A stretch of 64,000 nucleotides of DNA from Massospora cicadina (Eukaryota; Entomophthoromycota; Entomophthoromycetes; Entomophthorales; Entomophthoraceae): the NCBI GenBank assembly GCA_022478985.1, contig JAKSZP010014465.1, positions 186,001 to 250,000 on the forward strand. The letters are read 5' to 3'. Made by a program: the position numbers and the translations under genes. Below, one piece after another: positions 1 through 9,969 of the stretch. The notes beneath the pieces are model-generated. The model was not told the DNA's origin, ran no database searches, and saw nothing but the letters and a program-made list of their open reading frames with translations. Position 1 is the stretch's first letter. Each line of letters starts with the position of its first letter.

Positions 1-608
1 TTCCCATCGCCTGTTGGGCCAAACGCTGTCATGCTAATCATCAGAAATGTAGTCGAGCCCTGGTTCAGATATTTGAGGTCAAACTGATAGAGACTCAGCC
101 TGCCGCCAAATTTTGCGATGTCAGTTCTCAAAGAATAAGCCCCCCCCATTCCCAAACAATGCGCCGGTCAGGCCAAATTTGTTGGGCCCCAACCCCACCC
201 TGTCACTACCCAATTGACCACTATTTAATCAGTTGCATGGCACTGAGAAGATTGTTGGTCAATTTTCTTACTTTCCTTTCCCAATAAAATTTTGCCAAAA
301 GAAATTTTTATTTGTTTATTTTTCCCCTTTTGCTGCATCCCTGATGGCATTTCTCTGGTGGTCCATCACCCCACATTTTGGGTGGACATTACCAATTCTT
401 TTGGTCACCATGGCTCCCTCTGTTGCTGATTGGGTTCAGCGAGTATTCCTTACCTTGCTGCTATGTCACCATTTTGTTATATCACACTTCCTAGCTCCAT
501 ATCAAGTCGCATGGTTGGCAATGCCCCTGGCATTCCAGCTTGCCTTTTGGGTGCTCAAGCATCCTGATTGGCAGGCTGGTCTAAACTTCTTCTGCCATTT
601 CCATGACA
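1..608 (+). repeat. Element A 5' LTR, truncated by the window start
   Basis: This aligns with 4836-5437 with mostly C/T and G/A differences. It ends in CATGACA, like the other copies at 5437 and 42881. The first half (about 540 bp by comparison with the 3' LTR) lies outside the window. A TATA-like TATTTAAT lies near 219-226, about 30 bp before the segment GTTGGTCAAT (254-263) that is complementary to the presumed primer site. Confidence 0.92.
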
Positions 609-1381
609 TAATTGACCAACCATTACTTCCAGCCATTTCTGCCTTGATTTTTGAATTGGGTGCTGCAGTAGCTACCCTCTCAACTATGAACAACTCCATT
701 CAAAACCAGACAGAAGAAACGATTTCTCCCACACTTGTACTTCCAATTTTCGCCCCAGCAAAAAACCCTGACCCTGTTTTTGACATACCTGCTATCTCTT
801 CAGTCATTCTCAAGTCAGTTGAATCTCCAAATAAACAGAGTTCTGCTTACTTCCTTGTCCCTATGAGAATCAGTGTCAGTCCTCATCATGTGTCCTTTGA
901 AGCTCTGGTGGATACCGGAGTGGCGGGGAACTTCATGAGCGTCGAGTTGGCACAACAGTTAAAATTGGAAATGGATGTGGGCGCCTCAGTAATGGTGGCC
1001 TCATCTGCTTACCAGTCTTCATATGTCATTCGCCGTCCATTACACTTCTCAATCCACCAATATAACTTCTGCAATTGGTTTTTAGCCATGCCAAACCTGG
1101 TATTCCTGGTGATCTTGGGTGTGGGATGGTGGCGTCAACAACATGTGAAGATTCACTTAGAGTCTAATACATTGTTGTTTACCAATGATGATTCAGAGGG
1201 AGAGTTCCCTCTGATTGACACCCTCAAAAAAATACAAGGAACCAGCTCTATCACTACCTTGGTTACTTCCGCGGGCATCCCAGCTGATTTCCCTGAAAGC
1301 TTAATGCAATACCAGGAAATCTTTGATATGGAAAAAGCGGACCATCTGCCAAAACATTCCAGGTATGATTGTGGATTTTGA
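609..1381 (+). pseudogene. Element A aspartic protease region (gag deleted)
   Basis: An open frame from 233 to 1381 starts in the LTR and covers this segment. A retropepsin core is visible: VDTG with the catalytic Asp codon at 911-913, then a flap-like region and an ILGVGWW segment near 1115-1130. The same fold is encoded in element I at 53095-53802. The first 80 or so codons after the LTR have no recognisable capsid or zinc knuckle, so gag has been deleted. The start at 233 lies inside the LTR and is probably not the native one. Confidence 0.8.
611..620 (+). other. Putative self-priming primer-binding site of element A
   Basis: ATTGACCAAC sits two bases after the 5' LTR, where a primer-binding site belongs. 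It does not begin with the TGG expected for a tRNA 3' end. It is the exact reverse complement of GTTGGTCAAT inside the LTR (254-263 and 5086-5095). Tf1/sushi-type elements prime reverse transcription with the 5' end of their own RNA, and this geometry fits that mechanism. Self-priming here is inference. Confidence 0.6.
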
Positions 1382-1387
1382 ACAACT

Positions 1388-1973
1388 GTGGAATTGAACA
1401 TCAACTGCCCCCTGTATCCTCATACAGTAGAGGAAGAGGCTGCACTCAATACCTGGTTGGACGATATGTTAAGAAAAGGCTGGTTGTTCAAAGAAACCTC
1501 TCGTCGCCTCCCCTATTGTATTTGCAAGAAAATTGGATGGATCACTCCATCCTTGCATGGATTATGGTCACCTGAACAAAATATCAGTTACAGACCCCTA
1601 CCCATTGCCCTTAGAACAGACAATCAGTCAGGCAATTGCCAAATCCCGTGTCTTTTCAAAATTGGATCTGGTGAATGCTTTCAATCAGATTTAAGTAATG
1701 GAAGGACAAGAATGGCTGACTGCAAACCAAACGAGGCGAGGCGTTTTTCAATTTCGTGTAATGCCCTTCAGGCTGAAAAATGCTCCCGCTACATTTCAAC
1801 AAATGATTGACAATGCATTAGGGGATCTTCGGTTCTCCTGCGCCATTGCTTATATTGATGATATCCTAGTCCATTCCCCAACTCCCAAACAACACGCTAT
1901 CGACTTAGAAGCAGTAGTGGCTGCTTTGCATAAAGCAGGCCTGTTCCTCAAAGCTTCCAAGTGCGAGTTTTAA
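1388..1973 (+). pseudogene. Element A reverse transcriptase, frameshifted
   Basis: Two overlapping frames (1388-1810 and 1698-1973) carry RT. The first holds the N-terminal 'EEAALNTWLDDMLRKGW' type segment. The second holds the fingers/palm part with FQFRVMPFRLKNAPATFQ and an intact YIDD catalytic box at 1851-1862. The frame changes between them. After 1973 it ends at a stop and resumes, shifted, at about 2096. The family role is copying element RNA into cDNA in cytoplasmic particles. Confidence 0.85.
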
Positions 1974-2199
1974 AAGGAAGAGGTTACATTTCTCAGAAAC
2001 TTGGTACTTAAAGAAGGTGTCGCCATCCCCCCAACAAATTAGATGCAATCTGAGAATGGCCAACCCCAACTACACAGAAGCAGCTTTGAAGTTTCTTGGG
2101 TAATATCATTTTTTTAAGAAATTTTCCCCCGCACTTTCTCAGTTGGCCGCTCCGCTCCATCCCCTCACTGGGAAAAATGTACCATTTTGTTGGACCCCC

Positions 2200-2947
2200 A
2201 AATGTCAGCAGGCTTTCAAAATCAATCAAAGAGGTGTTCATGTCTCCCCCTATTTTGAAACATGCTGATCCCACCAAACCATATATCATCACATGTGATG
2301 CTTTGTCAGTAGCGGTGGGCGTGGTGCTGCTTCAGGACCATGACAGTCTTAAACATCCGGTCACTTATTTTTCCCAAAAATTCACTACTATGGAGCAGTC
2401 TTGGGCCATCTATGACAAGGAACTGGTGGCTGTTGCATGGGCTTTAACTCATTGGCAATACCTGTTACAGGGTGCCCATCATGAGCTAACGGTCTGCACG
2501 GATCATCAGGCTCTCTTGTATTTCTGCAAACCCCAAAAATTGGCGCACTGGCAGGCCCAAACCTATCAGGACCTGTGTAGTTTCAACTTCAAATATGAAT
2601 TTGTCAAAGGTGCACTCAATGTCCTCCCTGACTTCTTAAGTCGTAGCCCTGCTCATTGTCCCTTGGAATCTGAGGAAGTGGATCTCGTTACCATGATCCC
2701 TGCCACTCAGATCCTGTCAATCATTCCTTCTGTTGTTTCCTCCACCGCGTTGTCTCCCAATGAACCGTTATTGGCCCAAGTGTTGGCCGCTCAAATGGCT
2801 TGCCCTGAGGGCGTGGAGTTGGTCAAACAGTTGACAAACCCAAGACCTAAACACTCCCTATATTCTTTAAAAGAAAGTCTCATTTACTTCCATTCTCGTG
2901 TGTGGGTTTCCCCCCCTTCGCCCAAAAGTATTCCACGCACACCATGA
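2200..2947 (+). pseudogene. Element A RNase H and connection region
   Basis: The frame 2096-2947 includes the RNase H fold. Visible are the first Asp in ITCDAL, the Glu in YDKELVAVAWAL, the third acidic residue in CTDHQAL, and a divergent form of the ADALSR tail (PDFLSR) near 2625-2645. RNase H removes the RNA strand during reverse transcription. The C-terminal part leads into the integrase zinc-binding region in another frame. Confidence 0.88.
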
Positions 2948-3962
2948 TCCTCCCACAGTTGGACACCCTGGTAACAAGAAATGCATTGATCTGATCAAGC
3001 GTACCTTCAATTGGGCAGGACTGACCAAAGAGGTTCCAGCTTGGATCGCCAATTGTGTTACTTGCGCTAGGGCCAAGTTGGATCATTCTGGTAAGAATGG
3101 CCTCCTACACCCTTTACAGCAGGCGGAAGGTCCGTGGACCTCAGTATCCATAGATTTTATTGTCAACCTCCACTGTTCTAATGGGTTCACAGCATAATGG
3201 TGGTGGTAGATCGCTTCACTAAATTCTCCCTTTTTATCCCTTGCACTTCTGCAATTATTACAGAAGAAACTGCTCATCTTTTTGTATGACATGTGTTTTC
3301 AATGTTTGGTCTTCCCCAGGAAATTGTTAGTGACTGGGGCACTCAGTTTACTGCTCGCTTTTGGAATGATCTCCTATCAATCCTGAAGATAACCCCCTGT
3401 CAATCCACGGCGTATCACCCCCAGTCTGATGGTCAGACTGAGAGGGTTAATCAAGTCCTCAAACAATACCTGCGTTGCTATGCCACAGCAGCGCAAGATA
3501 CCTGGTCCAGTGACTTGCCTCTCGCTCAATTTGCATACAATAATGGGATTCACGCCTCCATGGGGTTTTCACCATATGAAGCAACGCTGGGCTATAACCC
3601 ATCATTTTCAGTCGGAATCATGCTTGTGACCTGAAGTTCAAGCTGCCACAGACCATGCTACCCATATTCGTTCAACTCAAGCCTTGGTACAGGAACACCT
3701 CACCAAAGCAATTGATGATTATAAGCGATTTGCGGACTGTAAGCGCCTGTCAGGTCACAATTTTATGGTGGGTTCTTACATCATGCTTGATACCTGGCAT
3801 TTGCAAATTCAAACCCCTTCCTGCAAGTTCGCCAGTAAGCGTTTGGGTCCTCACTTAGTGGAGGAAGTATTGGGTAATGGGGCGTTCCGCCTGAAGCTTC
3901 CCACACATTGGAAGCAGCACCAGTCTTCCATGTTTCCCAGTTGTCGCCCTTCAAAGGTGTAA
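2898..3962 (+). pseudogene. Element A integrase with GPY/F-like C-terminal module
   Basis: Three frames (2898-3197, 3293-3634, 3684-3962) together cover integrase. An N-terminal zinc-binding region is seen (HH, then CVTCARAK near 3057-3075). The catalytic residues are all present: the first Asp in IDFIVNL, the second in SDWGTQF, and the Glu in HPQSDGQTERVNQ (about 3417-3455). The C-terminal part includes KRLGPHLVEEVLG, a GPY/F-type module. Two frameshifts break it, at about 3195-3290 and 3634-3680. Confidence 0.88.
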
Positions 3963-3989
3963 TTCCCATGGACCCAGAACCAATCAATC

Positions 3990-4448
3990 ATCAATAGCGA
4001 GGAAGAGGCTGAGGTAGAAGCTATCTTGGGATCTCGCAAATTGTGGCATTCAGTTCAATATCTTGTGGCCTGGAAAGGATACCCAGCTTATGAAAATAGT
4101 TGGGTCAAGGTGTGCAATTGCGCGAATTGCATGTCTCTGGTTGAAGCTTTCCATGCATCCCACCCTGAGGCTCCCCGTCCCCCTCAGAAAATCGTGATGA
4201 TTATGGCTATCAAGCTACCTAAAGCACACAAGAATGTGGCTCTGGCGCAATTTCCTGGTGGAGGTGCCATTCCTTTGGAAAAAGGAAAGGGTAATGTAAG
4301 TCTTGGGGAACGTCCTTTGGCTCTCAATTGCTCCATCTTCCCATTCCCAAATAAGAAGATACCAAAGAGGATGGTGGTACCCCTCATCACTCAGGGTGAC
4401 CTCGCTCATGTAGTAGATGAGCAATGGGTAACAGCTCGTCCACTTTGA
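3990..4448 (+). pseudogene. Element A chromodomain, frame open into the 3' LTR
   Basis: After integrase the frame reads EEEAEVEAILGSR, then QYLVAWKGYPAYENSW, the classic chromodomain pattern of YLVKWKG followed by a conserved Trp. In chromoviruses this module directs integration through modified histones. The frame then passes through FPGGG and the purine-rich tract and stays open for about 50 codons inside the 3' LTR, which begins at 4295, ending at 4448. The homologous junctions in H and I are arranged similarly. Confidence 0.85.
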
Positions 4449-5437
4449 ATCCCACCCCCAATACCCACACTTACCTTGGCAGAACTGTTGCAGGGAATTA
4501 GCGAAATCTGCGCCAAGTTTATCAAATTGAAATTGGTCAGATTTAATTTGGTTGGCAATCTGGTGGATGCGCAAAATTTGAATGTCTGTAGAAGTACAAA
4601 GGATGAGATATCAGCCAGATCGCCTGACAGTCCCAATTCAATCTCCAGACCAGTTGAACAAATATGGGTGCTATTGACATAAGTTCAAAGCCCTCAAATA
4701 GCAATCTGAGCGCTGCGTCTGATATGCCGCTCTTGACTGAATGAAGGTTAAATGACTGGGTGTGGGTGGGTTGGCCATCCCAAACCCATTCCCAACCAAA
4801 TGGACCTGTCCCTATAAGGGATGGCCTTGGGGGATTCCCATCGCCCGTCAGGCCAAACGCTGTCATGCTAATCATTAGAAATGTAGTCAAGCCCTGGTTT
4901 GGATATTTGAGGTCAAACTGATAGAGACTCAGCCTGCCGCCAAATTTTGCGATGTTGGTTCTCAGATAATAAGCCCCCCATTCCCAAAAAATGTGCCGGT
5001 TAGGCCAAATTTGTTGGGCCCTGACCCCACATTGTCACTACCCAATTGACCACCATTTGATCAGTTGCAGCGCACTGATAAAATTGTTGGTCAATTTTCT
5101 TACTTTCCTTTCCCAATAAAATTTTGCCAAAATAAATTTTTATTTGTTTATTTTTCCCCTTTTGCTGCATCCCTGATGGCATTTCTCTGGTCCATCACCC
5201 CACATTTTGGGTGGGCATTACCAATTCTTTTGGTCACCATGGCTCCTTCTGTTGCTGATTGGGTTCAGTGAGTATTCCTTACCTTGCTGCTATGTCACCA
5301 TTTTGTTATATCACACTTCCTAGCTCCATATCAAGTCGCATGGTTGGCAATGCCCCTGGCATTCCAGCTTGCCTTTTGGGTGCTCAAGCATCCCAACTGG
5401 CAGGCTGGTGTAAACTTCTTCTGCCGTTTCCATGACA
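4295..5437 (+). repeat. Element A 3' LTR (1143 bp)
   Basis: It starts TGTAAGTC after a purine tract ending GGAAAGGGTAA and ends CATGACA at 5437. The start is supported by the solo copy F, which starts the same way at 41600, and by the GGGTAA-TG junctions of H and I. Bases 4836-5437 match the window's first 608 bases. Confidence 0.88.
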
Positions 5438-5450
5438 CCCATTGGCAAGT

Positions 5451-6284
5451 TGTAAAAATTTTACTCTTAGGAGTTGATTATTGGAGGTCAACCCTAGTAA
5501 TCTTTCTACTGCACAGGTTCAGTTTCCTCGTGCACCTCGCATTGTAAGAATATATATAATCTGATAATAGTATGATGACTATTATCCATAGTCAAGTTAG
5601 AATTATCTTCAGGACCAACGCTTCAGCCATTATTTCTGATTATACTGTATATCGCACTCTTGGGGATTTGTTCCCTATAATCCTGTCCACTCAATCTTCA
5701 TTAAGATCCTCTGATGACAGTCTCCTTTGGCCCAACGCACAGTTGGCAGCAATCCCTTAGCCGTGGTTCCCTTCATCTCTAGATCCCCACTCAGATCTCT
5801 ACTCTTCTCTGAGAGTCTACCAATTATTGCCTTCTGCAACAATATCCTTGAGATGGAATCTTCACGCTAGATGCTGATAGTCTAACTATTACCAAATCTA
5901 CAGTCAAACTAATAATGTTCTTTACTAGTTCTTCTCCAACTGTAAATATGTGTCATTCAGTGAGTGTTGTGCTTTTTTATTATAGTGAATTTCTAGGGAA
6001 TTTATAAGGGGATTCAGATGTCTAACCCTCGGTTGACACCTCTTTGATGAAATGACAGCCGTTACCATTAATCACCCTTCCTCATCTCAGCAGCAATGGT
6101 CTTCCCCATCCTGACTAGAATTCTGATGTTAGACATCCTTGAGACCTCAAACGGAAAGAGTCAGAAATGTATCTTTAACGTTTTCCTCTCAATCCAAGCA
6201 AATCATCCATAATTGGCTAGCAACCTGCTTAGATAATGGGACTTTTTACCCATTATGGCAGGTCACTTCACTAACCAATTGATT

Positions 6285-6373
<89 letters not shown>

Positions 6374-6702
6374 TAGTTGCAGGCAGCATCACTTGCCTCA
6401 GAACTCACTAAACATTCCCAATCAGTCAGTGATGAAACCTGACTGATCCCAATCAGTACACCTGATAGTTAATTACTATCAGATCCCCTTATTTTGTCAG
6501 CCGCTCTGCCTAATGAGATACTATGTATTCATCCAGATCGATCCCAGATGGATACAGCCAGACAAATATCCTAAAATCCCCCAAATCTAGTTCCTCCAAA
6601 ATTTGGGTCAACCAATTTCTGATTCACTTCGCCTTAGGGAATTTTTCCCCTAACAATACCAGGTAATCTAGCAGGCTGGGATTATGGGAAAAAATCCCAA
6701 CA
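5451..6702 (-). repeat. Element B 3' LTR (left copy, 1252 bp)
   Basis: It runs from TGTAAAAATTTTAC to AAATCCCAACA and matches 12888-14043 throughout. The main difference is an 87-base C run at 6287-6373. A TATAAATT box candidate on the minus strand (5999-6006) is conserved in the right copy (13427-13434) and in element C (17246-17253). Confidence 0.93.
6287..6373. repeat. 87-bp poly-C tract inside LTR
   Basis: This is an uninterrupted run of 87 cytosines between GATTTG and TAGTTGC. The sister LTR has the same flanks with a single C at about 13716, and D and C also have one C there. The tract is therefore a late expansion in this copy or an assembly/sequencing artefact. The proline-rich frame across it is not a gene. 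Confidence 0.97.
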
Positions 6703-7276
6703 CATCCCCCCTCTTGCCTAGATTTCCAGTGAGAAAAGGACTGGGCATGGAAACACCGCTTTGGACACCTGGTCAAATACTATATTGGTTCAAGTAGAGT
6801 ACTTCATTAATACTCATCACTGCTCGGGATGACCTTCAGCATATGGCATTCCTCCTCTTCCTCCTCGCTACCGCCTACTCAGAGCGCGGTCCCCTGACCT
6901 CTTGTCATGCCAGGCTGATTGATTTACTCATGATAATCTTTTTCCTGGGATCCAGTTTCCCCCCATCAGGGTATATGACCCGCTGTCATATTCAGGTTTC
7001 TTGGTCTGGCGTCCTAGAATTCCTGATTCTCTCTTCATCCTAGACAGGAGACTCTTGCCGTCAATATTCATCTCACAGCTTGATTAAGAATACTTATTTA
7101 TGTTCACTTCTGTTATTTTGCTCATAATTTCTTGGCTGTAAATCATTCTTCCCTTGGAAAGCTTATTTCATTAATTGTATAAAATTAATTTCCCAAAAAT
7201 TGGAGCCTAATGGAGTGTAGGGTGCATAATGTCAACATCTATATCAGTCTGACATCCCCCCTCTAGTCCTTCTCAT

Positions 7277-8249
7277 ATGTCAAACTCAGAATCCCGCTAC
7301 CAACAGCTTCTTAACAGTCTGTCAAATTTGGACCTCCGCCTCTTCCAGCGAATGAGTCAGGATGCTTGGTGGGCCTCTCTTCTATGGTCCTTCCAGGACT
7401 CATACGCCTAGCCTGGCACAAGCAGCTAGTCCTTCCATGAAGTTACCAGAAACAGTATCCAATCCCACCGAAACCAGGCATGCCATCATTTCGAATAACT
7501 CTCAGCTGACTCTTCCCATGCAGTTGATCCCCAAGTTGGACTTCGAAGCCCTTCTGGATTTGGCTCCTTTCACTGAGGCTCCAAACATCATCATTGATGC
7601 TCCAGAGGTTATGCCAACTGCTCTAGATTATTTGTTCCTGGCCAGGTCGGATTTGCTCCCTGAGTTCCTCTTCCAACTCAGTCAATTCTTCAAATCCTCT
7701 GTACTGGTTTCTGAGCTTACAATTGGGAACAGCATTCATACCAAGCTCCCCTATGCTGAACTTCAGGCGCAAGTCACCGAGGCTTTGTCATTAGCACTGA
7801 ATCTCACAGATCTGGACAACCTTCTGGATTGGGATACTGCCACTTATGCTCTCCGCTTTGCCAGCCAAGTTCTTTGAAGTTGGTTGACGAAGCTTTCAGC
7901 CTCGCCTGACTTTCATTGGTTGTTCACTTTAGCTTCTGCAAAGCCCATAGTCATCATATACAGGATGCAATCCATTATTTACATGACTACCTTTTCTCTG
8001 GAGCTTCCCATTGCTATCTTCCGTTGATGGCGCTAATTGGAGGTATGATTTTGACAACCTCCCTTGAGTATTCCTTCTTCACTACTGGCTCACATGTCCG
8101 GTGTTCTTGATGAGGCCCATCAGCAGGCACTCAAGACAAATCTTCCGGCGCCAGTGCTTTATCAGGTTTACTCAGGGTTATTTGCCGATTACCTCTTCCT
8201 TTATTGCTGTTTTACCCCACTCTGGGGTTTCACGATTGGCATCTTCTGA
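7277..8249 (+). pseudogene. Antisense accessory ORF of element B, unknown function
   Basis: This lies on the plus strand, opposite to the element's own LTR and pol. It starts at ATG 7277 (MSNSESRYQQLLNS), shifts frame once near 7375-7400, then stays open from 7362 to 7877 (171 codons). It continues in other frames with KAHSHHIQDAIHYLHDY (7916-8110) and HMSGVLDEAHQQALKTN (8064-8249). The same peptides in the same order occur in element D (34605-35591) with conservative changes, which argues for an old protein gene of about 320 residues. I recognise no family and see no clear signal peptide or metal site. Hydrophobic leucine/phenylalanine-rich stretches are common. Now frameshifted. Confidence 0.7.
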
Positions 8250-8569
8250 CATATATATTTCTCTTCCCCTAGTCACGTTCTCTCAGGGCTCAGTGTCAGC
8301 TCAACAAGTGTGGTTTTGAGTAGGACTCGCCCTTACAAGTGTCCAATTGCATATCAATTTTGACAGGCTATTCCTCCTACTGCAATCCATCCTCCTTTCC
8401 ACAAGAGGTGACATAGGTGGAATCTCCCCGTACTGAGGACAACCAATAAATATAAAATTTTTATAAAATATATCAGCTTATCTACGCTTTATATATATAT
8501 ATTTTTTCAATATATTTGATCAATTTTACCAATTTTTTATTTTTATTTTTAATTTTATTTTTTTTTCCT
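8250..8569. other. AT-rich spacer between antisense ORF and direct repeat
   Basis: Very T-rich sequence with TATATATATA near 8490 and T runs at 8530-8567. A similar T-rich stretch precedes each repeat block (11755-11815, 35800-35905, 38820-38890). No coding frame is seen. Confidence 0.6.
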
Positions 8570-8773
8570 ATGGGACTTGACCTTGTTTCAGTTCAGAGTT
8601 CCATCTTTTCCCCCAAACTGGATCCTGGGCACTTAAACCTACCAGTTTTCTATGGTTCAGAGGTCCTTTTTCAGACTTAACCATCTAGATTGGTTCAGAG
8701 GCCCTTTTTTGGACTTGACCTAATCATTAGGACATGACCAACCTAATGGTTCATCGGTCCTTTGGGAACTCTT
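8570..8773. repeat. Direct repeat R, copy downstream of integrase (element B)
   Basis: It contains several units of the type GGTTCAGAGGTCC plus ACTTAAACCTACCAGTT and GGACTTGACC. The same block in the same orientation lies at 11817-12030, on the other side of the pol block, and at the two equivalent positions in element D. The integrase frame ends at its edge (near 8773-8790). Function unknown. Confidence 0.75.
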
Positions 8774-8779
8774 TTTTTG

Positions 8780-9960
8780 ATCCATTGCTTTAAATATTTA
8801 GCGTGTACTTGATTTACTACTCTTCCATCCAAGAGATTCTTGATGGAATAAGCATCAGTCACCATCTTGGCGATTACTTCAAATGGACCCAACCATATTG
8901 CATCCAACTTGTTTCTTCATCCAAAACCATGTATATCACAATAGGCAACTCTTTCTCCTATTCAATATTCTTTAATGGCGGTCAGTTTTTATCATCCATC
9001 AATTTTGCTCATATCCTTTTCTTTAAGGTAGTATCAAATGCTTGCAATTGCATATCAATCAGGATACTCGTCAGTCAGTTTAGGTATTGTTCAGTACTCA
9101 TCCCTGACGTAGGTTCCACTACCAAATATAATATCAGCAGTACTGCGGCCTTCCTCTTATAAAGTAATTTAAATGGCATCTTTCCAGTCGCCATATGATG
9201 ACTGATGTTGTAGGAAAACGTCACCAAACTTAGGTACATTCCCCACATGGAAGTTCTCCCTGTGACTAGCTTCCTCAGCGTCGTGGCCAGCGTCCCATTG
9301 ACCCATTCTACCAGTCTGTTTGTCTCCAGTCGATATGGTACTGACACAACTCCCTGGATCCCCATTATTTTATTTAGCCTCAGGATCACATGGGACATGA
9401 AGTTGGTCTTATTATCACTCAGTATAACTTGTGGACACCCATGTCAGTATACTACTTGATCCAGGATGAATCTTGCAGTACTGGTAGCATCAACTTGGGT
9501 TAATGCTTTCATTTTGACCCATCTCATCAGATGATCGATGGCCACTATGATGTATTTCACTCCTCCTGTACTCATTACCAATGGTCCCATCACGTCAATA
9601 GACACTGTGTGCCATGCAAATCCAGGTCGGACTAGTCAGTATTCAGTTGTATTCTTGTGAGGTTTATGCAGTTGGCATTCCATGCAACAGACCAGATGGT
9701 CCGCGACATCATAATTAATCTATTCCCAGTAATAATAATGGCAAATATGGTCAGTCATTTTTCTCAGGCCTCCAAGCCCGGCAACTTATGAGCGGCTAGA
9801 ACAATTGCTGCTCTCTCTGACAGTTTTGGGAATAATAGCTGTTTCCCGTTTATCATCTTAAATACTTGTCCATCCATGGACTTGATGTTTTCCATCGCTT
9901 TTTGAAGAACATATTGGATTTCTCAAGGCTCATCCTCAATTCTTCCTTTGACCATTCTCT
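8780..9960 (-). pseudogene. Element B integrase, degraded
   Basis: Read on the minus strand. The zinc-binding part shows CCMEC followed by QLHKPHKN (about 9655-9695). The first catalytic Asp is in VSIDVMGPL (about 9580-9610) and the second in ILSDNKTNF (about 9390-9425), where the usual Gly is replaced. The open frame 9075-9398 covers the third-acid region (NRLVEWVNGTL) and the following helices. The C-terminal end reads VNQVHAKYLKQWIKK at about 8785-8830. Stops and shifts interrupt it. The same arrangement in D is less intact. Confidence 0.8.
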
Positions 9961-9969
9961 GGAATAGCT

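Larger units (their letters stand above)
1..5437 (+). mobile_element. Element A: Ty3/gypsy chromodomain retrotransposon, 5' end outside window
   Basis: Bases 1-608 repeat at 4836-5437, giving two LTRs around a plus-strand block in the order protease, reverse transcriptase, RNase H, integrase, GPY/F-like module and chromodomain. That order is typical of Ty3/gypsy chromoviruses. Only about 260 bp separate the 5' LTR from the protease, so gag is missing. The pol frame changes several times (breaks near 1381, 1700, 1975-2100, 2900, 3190-3290 and 3640), so this is a dead copy. The 3' flank CCCAT (5438-5442) would be its target duplication, but the partner lies outside the window. Confidence 0.93.

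Noticed and set aside
233..620. N-terminal 130 residues of the A protease frame as a gene start
   Set aside because: They lie in the LTR, recur at 5065-5547 with stops, and have no Gag features.
5065..5547. Frames in the 3' LTR of A
   Set aside because: They are copies of the 5' LTR sequence and run across the A/B border.
6255..6446. Frame with a long proline run
   Set aside because: It is the poly-C tract read as codons; the sister LTR lacks it.
8803..9162. 119-codon plus-strand frame
   Set aside because: It is a shadow of the minus-strand integrase of B; the conserved motifs are on the minus strand.
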